DNA of 64,000 nucleotides from G963676655 sp963676655 (GCA_963676655.2 CAXXKX010000002.1:1302001-1366000); one strand, 5' to 3'; shown: positions 1-8,949, counted from the first letter of the stretch. Notes: generated by a model not told the origin, from the sequence alone. Program-made: numbers and translations.

Positions 1-1461
1 AACTTAAGCGGTGACCTTGAAGCGGCAAAGTGGCATTCCAGAACAGATGCAGGAAGCAAATCGGCATGGAGAATGGCATGTTATGGATCGCCACGAGGAT
101 TCGCGATAATACCATTCAATATTACAAATGACTCCTCGTCGTGGTCTTATTTCGGCAGTGGACAGCCGTTTGATTATCTGGCTGACGATAATGGTACTTT
201 ATTGCAGTTCGTTGATACTCCAGCCAATATTACCACGCAGCAGAAACGAGAGTCTGGAAATACCTATGTGGAATTATCAAGTATTAACTTCGTCGGAAGG
301 AAAAATGATGTCCAGGTTGATATACCTCGTATGTGGATGGTATATGCAGAAGAAGGAGGTAGTCCCAGCGGGTGGCAGACGGCTCTTCAATGGTTGATAA
401 GACGCTACAATGCTCAACAGCAATGGGCGGTGCCACAGCCTTATCCGACCGCTATCTACAGTAATAATTGCAGTGAGACGGACAAAAGCAATGCCATTAG
501 CTCCGCTTATACTTTGAGCTTCAAAATTTTCAAACATGCCTTGGGCGAGGCCGCGCTTGAGACCCTCGATGGATTGTCGAGTTTAGCTCTCTATGCCCAA
601 ATTGCCAATGCTGGTCTCGAGGCCAAGATTTGGAGTCCTCTCGGCTATACTCAAGGCATTACCGATCCAGTGGCGGCACAACATCCGGACTGGCTGCTGA
701 AATGCAAAGACCAGTCGGTATTCAAGTGGTTTGGCTTTTATCCTGTTTTCGATCTTTATAATACCGATTTCCGAACACACTGGCAAAGCATCTGCAGCAA
801 CGCCATAAATGGAAACCTCAAACATCTTTATATTGATATGGGAGGATCAATGACAGGGGCAATAAATTATGCCCAGACCGATACAGTGCCCCAACTTCAG
901 GGATTGATAGAGGTGTTCAGATATTTGAAGGATAGAAACTGTTCGGTTGCAGTTGAAGGTCAAAATCCACTGGCGGTGAACGAATTCTGGTATCGCATGA
1001 ATTTGTATGCGAATAATACTGGCGCCGAATATGCATTTACAGGTTCAAGTATTGCCTGTTTCCAAAATACTGAAGGTAGTTATGCCATGGATTACTTCCG
1101 GCTTGGAATGAACAACGCATTCGTTACTATCAATACAGCCCCTTACTCACTTAATTTCGAAACAATTCCCAATGAGATGGCGATGCTAGAAGAAATTGGT
1201 CGTTTGAATCCATTGTTTAAAGAAGCAATCAGTCTTGTTAATCCTCCATTTGTGCAACAAACCTCTTTTGGTACGATCTGGACCGGAACAAATGGTGCTG
1301 CTCTTTTCTTCTGGCATCCGGTCGCAAGCTTAAACTTGACGCTTCCTGCTGGTTGGAGGATTTATAAGGCGGAAGACAAGGATGGTAACTCTATAACATT
1401 TACCAACAATACTGCAACGGATATTCCACATAAGTCGGTTATTTTAATTTGTAACAATTAA
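1..1461 (+). CDS. Putative clan-D-like glycoside hydrolase, 5' truncated
   Basis: The frame is open from the first base of the window, so the gene starts upstream; the first internal ATG (73) is unlikely to be the true start. About 486 residues are visible. The central part resembles the TIM-barrel of alpha-galactosidase-type enzymes (GH36/GH27/GH31-like): a segment reading HPDWLLK after a glycine-rich turn, then a YIDMGG strand end that may carry a catalytic aspartate, and later a strand with VEGQNP that could carry a second acidic residue. The C-terminal about 80 residues look like the small beta domain that follows such barrels (LTLPAGWRIYKAED). The family assignment is by general resemblance only. 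No obvious terminator follows the stop at 1459-1461. Confidence 0.55.
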   Translation, partial: NLSGDLEAAKWHSRTDAGSKSAWRMACYGSPRGFAIIPFNITNDSSSWSYFGSGQPFDYLADDNGTLLQFVDTPANITTQQKRESGNTYVELSSINFVGRKNDVQVDIPRMWMVYAEEGGSPSGWQTALQWLIRRYNAQQQWAVPQPYPTAIYSNNCSETDKSNAISSAYTLSFKIFKHALGEAALETLDGLSSLALYAQIANAGLEAKIWSPLGYTQGITDPVAAQHPDWLLKCKDQSVFKWFGFYPVFDLYNTDFRTHWQSICSNAINGNLKHLYIDMGGSMTGAINYAQTDTVPQLQGLIEVFRYLKDRNCSVAVEGQNPLAVNEFWYRMNLYANNTGAEYAFTGSSIACFQNTEGSYAMDYFRLGMNNAFVTINTAPYSLNFETIPNEMAMLEEIGRLNPLFKEAISLVNPPFVQQTSFGTIWTGTNGAALFFWHPVASLNLTLPAGWRIYKAEDKDGNSITFTNNTATDIPHKSVILICNN

Positions 1462-1938
1462 GATCATTCAAAAAAATATGTGGTGCAGTCATTGAAAAAT
1501 GTGGGCACCATGCATCTGGGCTTACTTTTTAGACTGACTTTAGAGCTGATTTCAGAGATATTTGATGAATATGAAGGTAAAAATATTAGTATTGATGAGT
1601 TAATAGTTTTCATGAATCCGTGGAAAAATCAGATGGAAATTGAAGTGAAACTTTTATGAGTTGTTGAGTTGATTTTATTAAGGTTGTGACATGTTTTATA
1701 TAATCAACTTAACCTAACAGATAAGGATACAACGAAGTAACGAAGAAATCAATAGCTTGGGCAGAATTAATTTAATCGGACCTTTGCTCAATGCTCTGGA
1801 AAGTTTGAAAGAAATGAATGACATGCGAACGATAAAAGTCAAAGGGAAAAAACGAATCCCGGCAATAGAAAATAATCGTTAAGATCAAGTCTTCAGGCTG
1901 ATTTTTTAGCTATAAAATTTAAAATGAAAGGAATCAAA
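1462..1938. other. Intergenic region with two short remnant-like frames
   Basis: AT-rich stretch between the glycosidase and the oxidoreductase. It holds an open frame at 1510-1659 (49 codons, rich in Leu, Ile and Glu) and another that runs to a TAA at 1880-1882 and ends in a basic tail (KVKGKKRIPAIENNR). Both look more protein-like than random sequence, but neither has a clear ribosome-binding site and neither is recognised. They could be tails of decayed genes, for instance of a transposase. Confidence 0.3.
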
Positions 1939-2874
1939 ATGTTTAAAGTCGGTATTATCGGATGCGGCGGCATCGGCATGGCTCACGCGAGAAGCTGGAG
2001 CGCCATTCCGGATGTGGAAATCAGCGCGGTTGTGGACCTCAATCAGGAAAAGGCCATGGCCGCGGCTGAATTATTCAAGTGCCCATATTATACTAATATA
2101 GAGGAATTGCCGAATAATCTTGACGCGGTGAGTGTCGTTACGCCGCCCGGAGCGCATTATCCGGTAGTCAAGGAGATGTTGGAACGCTCAATTAATGTGT
2201 TCTGCGAAAAACCTCTTACCATGGACGTGGCGCAGGGAGAAGAACTCGATAGTCTCGCCGCCAGCCAGGGCAAGGTGCTTGCCGTTGGTTTCAAAATGCG
2301 CTACGAACCGATTTTTAACGCGGCAAAAGAATATCTCTCGCAATTGGGAACTTTGCGTTCGATTGTCACCACCAAGATTCAGCAGTTTAATCCGCGTCCC
2401 GAAGGTGCGTGGGTGACGCGGGTCGGGGCGATGTATGAACTTTCAATTCATGATTTTGATCTGTTGAGCTTTATCACCGGATTGAAGCCGGAAAAAGTGA
2501 TTTCCGCGCGCTTGGAACACCGTCGCGGCTGGGAGAAGGAGGATGCTTTTTCCGCCATGGTCGAATACGAACAAGGCGTTACCGCCATGCTGCAGGGCAT
2601 GTACTGCGACGAAACGACGTTCTGTTTTCGTGATCTTACCATCACCTTGCTTGGGGAACATGGCTACATGCGAATTGAACGCCCGGACCGGATTGTTCTG
2701 CATACAAATGACTTCAGGGTAATCGAAGTGAATCCGGCAGAAAAAAGCGCATTTGTCCTGGAACTCGAACATTTTAAAAATGCTGTCGAGGGAAAATGCG
2801 CAAATATGCTGAAAGCTTCAGACGCCGTCACAATGACAAAAATGATTGAGGAAATCAGAGCTTTTACGGCTTGA
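1939..2874 (+). CDS. Gfo/Idh/MocA family NAD(P)-dependent oxidoreductase
   Basis: A 311-residue protein. The start at 1939 is preferred over an in-frame ATG at 1924 because GAAAGGA lies at the right distance before 1939. An N-terminal Rossmann fold is marked by GCGGIG at residues 8-13; the family's EKP motif is at about 90-92 (CEKPLTMD), whose Lys normally contacts cofactor and substrate. The C-terminal half is the usual alpha/beta GFO_IDH_MocA_C domain, with HDFDLL around residue 174. Such enzymes oxidise or epimerise sugars and cyclitols in the cytoplasm; the substrate cannot be read from sequence. The gene converges with the PIG-L deacetylase gene and their 3' ends overlap by 11 bp, which suggests sugar-derivative catabolism but not one transcript. 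Confidence 0.9.
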   Translation: MFKVGIIGCGGIGMAHARSWSAIPDVEISAVVDLNQEKAMAAAELFKCPYYTNIEELPNNLDAVSVVTPPGAHYPVVKEMLERSINVFCEKPLTMDVAQGEELDSLAASQGKVLAVGFKMRYEPIFNAAKEYLSQLGTLRSIVTTKIQQFNPRPEGAWVTRVGAMYELSIHDFDLLSFITGLKPEKVISARLEHRRGWEKEDAFSAMVEYEQGVTAMLQGMYCDETTFCFRDLTITLLGEHGYMRIERPDRIVLHTNDFRVIEVNPAEKSAFVLELEHFKNAVEGKCANMLKASDAVTMTKMIEEIRAFTA

Positions 2875-3652
2875 ACAGTTCTAAAAATTCCTCTACTGAA
2901 ATCTGTCTGCCGTATTCCGACATTTGGAAAGATTCGGCATATAAGCCGGATTCCATAAATTGTTCGGCTTGCCTGGCGTTGCGGCACAGCCAGTTATCAG
3001 TCAGCCATTGACGCTTTTCGTCCTCGCTCATTGTGGAGACGTCAAAATCCTTGAAACCTTTGTTCCAGGGCAGCCATTCGTAGAATTGCGAGACGTGACA
3101 GTTCATCATTGCCAGCTTTTTATCGATTACGCTGTCAATGCTTACTGCGGTGTCCGCCTGAAACGGCGTCGGCGTCAGGAACTGGTCCCAACTGAACGCG
3201 AATACCGGCCATTCTTCCGGTATCGGTGTTTCCGGACAGTATAACGGAACCATGATGACGAAAGAGGCGTCCTGAACCAATTGAGCTGTAGCCCGATGAT
3301 CGGCGTGGTAGTCGCATAACCGGTGGGAAATGACCACGTCCGGTTGAAATTCGCGAATGATCTTAACGATTCGGGCCCGGTTTTCAAGAGTAGCCTCAAG
3401 CATGCAGTCACCGTTTGAAAGCACTTCATATTCATCAAGACCGGCAATTTCGGCCGAAGCCTGGGCTTCCGCGTAACGCCGTTTTGCCAACTCTTCTGGT
3501 TTCATGCTGAAGTGACCGCAGTCGCCATTGGCCACTGAGACGAATTTTACTCGATGTCCTTGCGGTATCAGTTGCAGCGCGGCCCCGCCAAACATAAGAT
3601 CAGGATCATCCGGGTGAGCTCCGATTATCAGAAACTTTTTCTCTTTCGACAT
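2864..3652 (-). CDS. PIG-L (LmbE-like) family deacetylase
   Basis: A 262-residue protein of the PIG-L/LmbE zinc-dependent N-deacetylase family. The zinc-binding AHPDD motif lies at residues 12-16 and the second ligand region HADH at 116-119; both are intact. The length is typical of bacterial members that deacetylate N-acetylglucosaminyl conjugates or related amino sugars. A clear AAGGA lies upstream of the ATG. No signal peptide is present, so it should act in the cytoplasm. It overlaps tail to tail with the Gfo/Idh/MocA gene. The substrate is unknown. Confidence 0.88.
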   Translation of the reverse strand: MSKEKKFLIIGAHPDDPDLMFGGAALQLIPQGHRVKFVSVANGDCGHFSMKPEELAKRRYAEAQASAEIAGLDEYEVLSNGDCMLEATLENRARIVKIIREFQPDVVISHRLCDYHADHRATAQLVQDASFVIMVPLYCPETPIPEEWPVFAFSWDQFLTPTPFQADTAVSIDSVIDKKLAMMNCHVSQFYEWLPWNKGFKDFDVSTMSEDEKRQWLTDNWLCRNARQAEQFMESGLYAESFQMSEYGRQISVEEFLELFKP

Positions 3653-3852
3653 TAATTTTTCCTTGTACTTTCTTGTTAGTCCTTATTTTCCATGTTGTCC
3701 GTTTTGATTTGAGATATCGGGCAGCAGGAGGGATTATCATTTGTAAAATGCCTGCCTGACAGACGATTGTCAAGCTGATATGCGACTTTTTTCGCTAAAG
3801 AAAGAGTATTTGGCCCGGTCACTTTGCGGATTTGGTTTGATGGTAAGCGTAT

Positions 3853-4037
3853 GTTGCAGACTTACAGCCTGCGACCATAAGGAGTATCGGATACCCCGGG
3901 CGTTGCCCGGGGCTGGACTGTTTTGCTCTTACAGAGCTTTTTGGAAAAAAACAGGCTGAAAGCCTGAAACTGCAAAGCCCACGGCAACGCCGTGGGACAA
4001 ATATTCCCCAATCGGATGCATGCTGAAAGTCTGCAAC
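3853..4037. repeat. MITE-like nested inverted-repeat element
   Basis: A compact palindromic element of about 185 bp. Outer inverted repeats are GTTGCAGACTT (3853-3863) and its exact complement (4027-4037). Inside are two perfect 8-bp-stem hairpins with 3-nt loops: 3894-3912 (CCCCGGGC/GCCCGGGG) and 3978-3996 (CCCACGGC/GCCGTGGG). A minus-strand open frame across it is not credible as a gene because it simply reads the palindromes. It lies between the PIG-L gene and a small membrane-protein gene. The rest of 3653-4083 shows no gene. Confidence 0.7.
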
Positions 4038-4083
4038 AGAAAAGTAAGAGAAAATCGGCAAGACATGTATGTTTAACGCTGAA

Positions 4084-4296
4084 TCAGGAATCGGTTTTCT
4101 GCTGGTCTTCTTTTTCATAGATATAAAAGATCATGACCTTTAGAGCAAGAATCAGAACCAGCACGATAAAAATCCAAAGATACTGTTTGACAAAATCAGC
4201 CAGATAGGCCCCGATGATCATGCCGAAAAGGATATTCGCCCATTTAAAACAGCCCAGGTTGGCCGGACTCCACTCGATTGTTTTGAAAACTTTCAT
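4084..4296 (-). CDS. Small membrane protein, unknown function
   Basis: A 70-residue protein with a good AAGGAG ribosome site 8 nt before its ATG. Two hydrophobic segments are visible, about residues 19-34 (ILFGMIIGAYLADF) and 42-58 (IFIVLVLILALKVMIFY), followed by a charged tail (EKEDQQKTDS). I do not recognise the family. It sits downstream of the AraC regulator on the same strand with an 80-bp gap, so co-transcription is possible. Confidence 0.65.
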   Translation of the reverse strand: MKVFKTIEWSPANLGCFKWANILFGMIIGAYLADFVKQYLWIFIVLVLILALKVMIFYIYEKEDQQKTDS

Positions 4297-4375
4297 TTAC
4301 TATACTCCTTTACCTTACTCCGGAGGTATCTATCTATTATAAACATAACCTGTCATTCCGGATTTAACAACCGGT

Positions 4376-5194
4376 TCAGCGCTGATTCAGCCAGTTGCGC
4401 GGACTTTTGCCCATAACCTGTTTGAACTGGCGGCTGAAAAAGAAGATATCCTCGTAGCCGTATTCATAAGCCACTTCCGATACGGAACGAAGCGAACTTT
4501 GCAGCTCTTCCGCAATGGCCATGATGCGCTGTTTCACCAGCCATTGTCTGGCGGATATACCGAATGTTTGTTTGAAAACCCGGGAAAAGTAATCTTCGGA
4601 CAATTGCACGTGACGGGCCAAGTCTCTCGGGGCAGGGCGGGACTTTATATTGTTCCGTCCGAATTCAATGAGCCGGTTGATGGTTTGTTTGTTGAACCCC
4701 GCTGTTTTGCTGTCTCCGGCGTTCGCTGTGGAGTTTCGCAGGTTTGATAACAACAATGACAGAATATTTTTTATCCTAAAATTAATGTCCGGCGGAGCAA
4801 GTTTCATGTCATGGTAGTACATCGTTATCAGTGGTCCGGAATCGTCCATGTTGTGTCCCAGCAGATATTGGTTTTCGGGGGAGGGTAAAGCGGAGTTTGC
4901 AAGAATAAACCGGAAATGATAGAGTCGGGGCGGTTTATTCAAGCAGGCCGTGCGGAAGGTGTGTTCGGTCCCCGGCATTAACCATAACAGAGAACCAGGT
5001 CCGGCCTGAAAGGTTGTCCCGGTTGTTATTGCTGAAACACTGCCGCTGCAAACAAAGTATATGAGATATTCTTCAAACAGACTGCGTGTCGGAATCCGCC
5101 AGTCGCCATTAACCTGTTGATAGCCGGTCAGGGTTTCGACAACTTTTGTGGAGTTGGAGGACAAAAGCGCCTGGAGTTGATCGTATATTACCAT
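4376..5194 (-). CDS. AraC family transcriptional regulator
   Basis: A 272-residue protein. The N-terminal 150 residues have the pattern of a cupin-type AraC ligand-binding domain (GSLLWLMPGTEHTF with conserved glycines, prolines and His). The C-terminal 100 residues contain two helix-turn-helix units: RDLARHVQLSEDYFSRVFKQ and the second helix ending in YEDIFFFSRQFKQ followed by GKSPRNW. It is divergent from the URO-D-like gene and probably regulates it. Its own promoter region carries a direct repeat described separately. Confidence 0.92.
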   Translation of the reverse strand: MVIYDQLQALLSSNSTKVVETLTGYQQVNGDWRIPTRSLFEEYLIYFVCSGSVSAITTGTTFQAGPGSLLWLMPGTEHTFRTACLNKPPRLYHFRFILANSALPSPENQYLLGHNMDDSGPLITMYYHDMKLAPPDINFRIKNILSLLLSNLRNSTANAGDSKTAGFNKQTINRLIEFGRNNIKSRPAPRDLARHVQLSEDYFSRVFKQTFGISARQWLVKQRIMAIAEELQSSLRSVSEVAYEYGYEDIFFFSRQFKQVMGKSPRNWLNQR

Positions 5195-5308
5195 TTAAAC
5201 ACCGTTTAAGTACAAGTTTTATACGGGTTAATATATGGCTTAATACACAAACTTCAATTATTATTACAATACAAACCAACTGAAAAGTTAAAGTAACGGT
5301 TAATATAT
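5195..5308. promoter_or_regulatory. Divergent control region between AraC regulator and URO-D-like gene
   Basis: The undecamer GGTTAATATAT occurs twice in the same orientation, at 5226-5236 and 5298-5308, exactly 72 bp apart. A minus-strand promoter for the AraC gene can be read as TTGAAG (complement of 5252-5257), 16-bp spacer, TATATT (complement of 5230-5235), so the first repeat covers its -10 box. The second repeat lies just before the ribosome site of the URO-D-like gene. A 6-3-6 inverted repeat TTAAAC/GTTTAA at 5195-5209 abuts the regulator start codon. AraC proteins bind direct repeats, so autoregulation with looping is a reasonable inference. Confidence 0.5.
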
Positions 5309-5326
5309 AATAAGAAGGATGTTATC

Positions 5327-6391
5327 ATGGCCCTATCAGAAATGACCCCGAGGGAGCGTTGGGTTGCCGCGCTGGATTTTAAAGAAGTTGACCGCCTGCC
5401 TTTCTGGCCAAAGATTGACCGGGCCTATATGAACCGGTATGGAGAAGACGTGCGGCGGGATATGCCCTATGATTTTCCCGGCGGGACATTTACCCCGGTC
5501 AAATTCAGTTACGACAAATGTTCCGAAGAAACAGTAGTTGATGCTGACGGGACTCGACGGATATCTTATCATACTCCGTACGGAAGTTTGCGCCAGGTCA
5601 TGGAATACGATCCGGAATCATGTTCCAGTCATCCGGTGGAATTTCCGGTGAAATCAGCCGAAGATATCAAGTTGATGACGGAATTTTTCCGTGATCGTAA
5701 AACCGTTTTTGACTCCGAAACAAAACGTCCGGGAGATGATGAAGGTTTATATTGTCCAACCAACGGAATCGGCACGTCCCCGATAATGCTTTGGCTGCAG
5801 CATCTGGCCGGAATCGAGAACGGGCATTATCTGCTGCTGGACCATCAGGAATTGGTCGAGGAATTGTTTGCGGTGATGTTGTCCGGGCAACTGGAACGGG
5901 CGGAGGTCATTGCCGAATATACCGACTCCGAACTTATATATATGGTTGAAAATACCTCCACAACGTTAATTTCGCCTGACCAGTACCGTAAATATTGTAA
6001 ACAGCAGTTACGTCAGATCAGTGACGTGCTGCATAAGCATGGCAAGCGGCTGGGGCTGCACATGTGCGGTTATGTGAAAGAGCTGCTTCCGGATATCGAA
6101 TATGTGCAAGCTAATGCGTTTGAGGCACTGACTCCGCCGCCGGTGGCAAATACCACATTATCCCAGGCGCGCGAAGTGTGTGAAAATACGTGTCTGATCG
6201 GCGGAACCGGTGCCGTGACTTGGCTGAAACCGGCTAAAGAGATTATCGCTGAAATCGAAACTTATCTGGACGAACTGCCGCACCATCGCGGCATCATCCT
6301 TTCTTCCGGCGGTGTTCTGCCCCCTGATTGCCATCCTGATACCTTGCAGGATGTTTTCAACTGGCTGAAAAACTTCAAACCTCAATTTTAA
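5327..6391 (+). CDS. Uroporphyrinogen decarboxylase (URO-D)-like protein
   Basis: A 354-residue TIM-barrel protein of the URO-D superfamily, beginning MTPRERWVAALDF after the first few residues, a standard start for this group. Late features include HKHGKRLGLHMCGYVKE and a GGTGAVTW segment. In this superfamily the branch seen in heterotrophs is usually not a haem enzyme but a corrinoid or methyl-transfer partner, or of unknown role; the HMCG segment near residue 245 is compatible with a metal-binding methyltransferase. A ribosome site AGAAGGA lies upstream. It is divergent from an AraC regulator and followed by a strong terminator, so it is probably a single-gene unit. Confidence 0.8.
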   Translation: MALSEMTPRERWVAALDFKEVDRLPFWPKIDRAYMNRYGEDVRRDMPYDFPGGTFTPVKFSYDKCSEETVVDADGTRRISYHTPYGSLRQVMEYDPESCSSHPVEFPVKSAEDIKLMTEFFRDRKTVFDSETKRPGDDEGLYCPTNGIGTSPIMLWLQHLAGIENGHYLLLDHQELVEELFAVMLSGQLERAEVIAEYTDSELIYMVENTSTTLISPDQYRKYCKQQLRQISDVLHKHGKRLGLHMCGYVKELLPDIEYVQANAFEALTPPPVANTTLSQAREVCENTCLIGGTGAVTWLKPAKEIIAEIETYLDELPHHRGIILSSGGVLPPDCHPDTLQDVFNWLKNFKPQF

Positions 6392-6464
6392 ATGTTTTTT
6401 GTTCCGAACGTATTGTTTTCTCTTGCTTAAAATTGTTTTTGATCAAATAATTTGAATATTGATA

Positions 6465-6498
6465 AACCCGCGTGTATGCTTTATATTGCGGGTTTTTT
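6465..6498 (+). terminator. Rho-independent terminator after the URO-D-like gene
   Basis: A 7-bp perfect stem AACCCGC (6465-6471) / GCGGGTT (6488-6494) with a 16-nt loop runs directly into a T tract (6493-6498). It lies 74 bp after the stop codon. Confidence 0.75.
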
Positions 6499-6723
6499 GT
6501 ATTTCGAAGAATGCTGATAAGTTTTTGATCATAATTATCTATGACAAGATAACGGCTGTATTTGAACATAAATCGAAGTCCGTGATGTTATGGAAAAATA
6601 AGCTTGACCGCTTATTCTGTTTATCCTGGTTGATTTGCCGCAGCGTCGCTTTCGACATTTTACCTGTATCACATGAATCATGCTGAACATTCGCCGTTAG
6701 ACCATGAACAAAGGAGAAAATAT

Positions 6724-8775
6724 ATGTGTCGCTACAGATCATACTCAAACGCCCGAATCAAATTTCAAAATTTACATTACAAGGCTCTGGGGATTGAAAG
6801 AAAAAAAGTGGAAGCGGATGATGTATCTCACGATTTGGAACCGCTTGTCCAGCTTGAACCAATCAATTGCAAATGCGAAGGAGTCGCGGATGTAGCAGTA
6901 ATCAACGCGGTAATTCATGGGCATGATAAAGCCGATTGTTTGCTGGTAAAAGAGAACCGCATTATATATGTCGGAGAAAAGTCAAAGATATCTGAACATA
7001 TTGCCGATGGGACTGAATTAATTGATGCCGAAATGGGATATGTAACTCCCGGACTGTGTGATTCGCACGTGCATTTGGCTATTGGAGCCGAACATTATCA
7101 GGGGTGTGATGTTGAGAGTGTTACAAGTTTTGATGACTTTGTTTCCAGGGTAAGGGAATTCGCGACCGAAAACCCGGATGAAAGAGCGATTCGGGTATAT
7201 GGCCTGCATTATTTTGATCCTCCGATTATACCGAAAGAGAAAACCCGGCATATTCTTGATAGTATCGTGGCGGATAAACCTTTGTTTGTTTATGCCCATG
7301 ACCTGCATACCGGCTGGGCCAACACCGCCGCATTAAAGGAGGCGGGATTTTTTTATGAAATGCCGCCCTGGCCTAAAGAGGCGGAATTATTGGATATATG
7401 CGATAATATAGAATTGGATGATGACGGGTTTCCTACCGGTGAGTTAAGAGAGCCGGAAGCGTATTTCTTAGTTGAGGCCACGCTCAGGAGTCATTTTCCT
7501 TTAACGGTGGATCAGAAATTAAGCGCACTCAAGGAGGCTTGTGATTATTTTGCCTCACTGGGGATAACCAGCGTGCATAATATGGGACTGGCTTTGCCGG
7601 AAGAGGATATTGAATTACTGCTCTTGCTGCTTGAACTGGAAGCGAAAGGGGAATTGCCGATTCGCGTTTCCAATTCTTTTTCTGTTGTTCCGGATGAAAA
7701 TATGCTGACCGATGTTGATTGCGCGGCGCGAATAAGAGATGCTTTCAGGGTTGCCGTCAAAGGAGAACTAAGTTACAATGATTTGCACGGAATGCTGGTG
7801 CGGGAATTGAAAAGAGCAGCCAATCTTCGTCACAAAGCGTTTTTGCAGGCAAAGGAAAATATCTCACCTGTCAAGAGTATACCTCATGCTCACCATCAGC
7901 TTTCAGAGCGTCTGCACTCAATGGTGCATGAAATGCATGCAAAACCTCATATCCAAAGATTTGAGCAAAACAATGAGCCTGTCAGTAACGCTCCTTGTGC
8001 TTTCGGCAATAAAATAAGCCTGCATTCGGTTAAAATATTTATGGATGGAGTGATTGAGAAAAATACCGCGTATCGTGATGACATTCGCCCGGTTGAGGGA
8101 ATACCCGGCCTGCGGAGTGAAGAACTGGAAGCGGTGGTAACCCGTTCTGATCGGCTTGGACTCCAGGTCAGCTCCCACTGCATCGGGGATGCCTCTGTTA
8201 ATTCCGTTCTTAATGAAGTCACAAAAGTGAGAAAGTTGCATTCCGATGAAGATAAAAAACGGGGACACCTTGTCAGGCACCGGATTGAGCATATCGAACT
8301 GTGCGAGCCGGAGGATATTGACCGCTTCGCTTGTGAAACGGTTATTCCATCCATGCAGCCGCTGCACGAGCGTCCGCCGGTTACGCTTTGGCATACACTG
8401 GTGCCGCAATACAAATGGCATACCGCTTTTCCCTGGAATGACCTGATCAATACTGGCGCTTCGCTGACTTTCGGCAGTGATTGGCCCATTGTATCCTGTA
8501 ATTGTCTTGCCGGTATTGAGCGGGCGGTGAAAAGAACTCCGTGGCTGCCCGGCATGAAGAATCAGGGCATTGATTTTGATCAGGCGCTTCAAGCTTTTAC
8601 CAGGGGGAATGCTTATTCGGAATATCAGGAGAATATTCGCGGAAAACTCGCTCCGGGTATGTTGGCTGATATTACGATTCTCAAAGGTGACCTTGATAAA
8701 AAAACTCCCACAGCCGATAAACTGGAGTGCGTCTGTACAATATGCGACGGTAAAATCACTTACTCAAAGATCTGA
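6724..8775 (+). CDS. YtcJ-like metal-dependent amidohydrolase
   Basis: A 683-residue protein. The start at 6724 is chosen over an upstream in-frame ATG (6673) because AAAGGAG sits 8 nt before it. It belongs to the amidohydrolase superfamily (Amidohydro_3/YtcJ type): a metal-binding HVH at residues 115-117, a late HRIEHIEL strand with His ligands, and FGSDWP carrying the catalytic Asp. YtcJ proteins are usually about 530-560 residues; this one is longer because of about 50 N-terminal residues and a helical, His-rich insertion at about 345-430 of unknown role. There is no signal peptide. The substrate is unknown; the family hydrolyses amide, carbamate or cyclic bonds. Confidence 0.85.
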   Translation: MCRYRSYSNARIKFQNLHYKALGIERKKVEADDVSHDLEPLVQLEPINCKCEGVADVAVINAVIHGHDKADCLLVKENRIIYVGEKSKISEHIADGTELIDAEMGYVTPGLCDSHVHLAIGAEHYQGCDVESVTSFDDFVSRVREFATENPDERAIRVYGLHYFDPPIIPKEKTRHILDSIVADKPLFVYAHDLHTGWANTAALKEAGFFYEMPPWPKEAELLDICDNIELDDDGFPTGELREPEAYFLVEATLRSHFPLTVDQKLSALKEACDYFASLGITSVHNMGLALPEEDIELLLLLLELEAKGELPIRVSNSFSVVPDENMLTDVDCAARIRDAFRVAVKGELSYNDLHGMLVRELKRAANLRHKAFLQAKENISPVKSIPHAHHQLSERLHSMVHEMHAKPHIQRFEQNNEPVSNAPCAFGNKISLHSVKIFMDGVIEKNTAYRDDIRPVEGIPGLRSEELEAVVTRSDRLGLQVSSHCIGDASVNSVLNEVTKVRKLHSDEDKKRGHLVRHRIEHIELCEPEDIDRFACETVIPSMQPLHERPPVTLWHTLVPQYKWHTAFPWNDLINTGASLTFGSDWPIVSCNCLAGIERAVKRTPWLPGMKNQGIDFDQALQAFTRGNAYSEYQENIRGKLAPGMLADITILKGDLDKKTPTADKLECVCTICDGKITYSKI

Positions 8776-8803
8776 TTAGTCGTTTATCTCTTTATTAGCT
8801 ACA

Positions 8804-8844
8804 GGGAAAGGCTGAAATATGTCCTTTCCCGGTTTCTTTCCGGG
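8804..8844 (+). terminator. Tandem hairpins after the amidohydrolase gene
   Basis: A perfect 8-bp stem GGGAAAGG (8804-8811) / CCTTTCCC (8823-8830) overlaps a second hairpin CCCGG/CCGGG (8828-8844). The T tract is weak (TAATTT), so termination may be partial. The two hairpins share bases and are mutually exclusive. Confidence 0.5.
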
Positions 8845-8881
8845 TAATTTGAAATTGCTGAAAAAATTTATAAAAGGGGGG

Positions 8882-8910
8882 TTGACATTAACTATATTAT
8901 ACAGTATAAT
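8882..8910 (+). promoter_or_regulatory. Consensus promoter with overlapping operator, LacI-type gene
   Basis: TTGACA (8882-8887), exactly 17 bp, then TATAAT (8905-8910): a perfect match to the housekeeping consensus. An inverted repeat ATTATAC-A-GTATAAT (8896-8910, 7-1-7, perfect arms) covers the -10 element and is well placed to be the operator of the regulator encoded 40 bp downstream. Confidence 0.8.
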
Positions 8911-8949
8911 ATTACATTATATAATTAAAATTAAACGATGGAATGAATA

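Noticed and set aside
3819..4118. A 99-codon minus-strand frame
   Set aside because: It reads straight through the nested palindromic element and lacks a ribosome site; it overlaps the well-supported small membrane-protein gene.
5327..6391. A haem-pathway hemE gene
   Set aside because: The protein is a divergent URO-D superfamily member next to an AraC regulator and with no haem genes nearby, so a housekeeping hemE call is not justified.
7918..8592. A 224-codon minus-strand frame inside the amidohydrolase gene
   Set aside because: The plus-strand frame contains the conserved amidohydrolase motifs throughout; the antisense frame has no recognisable domain.
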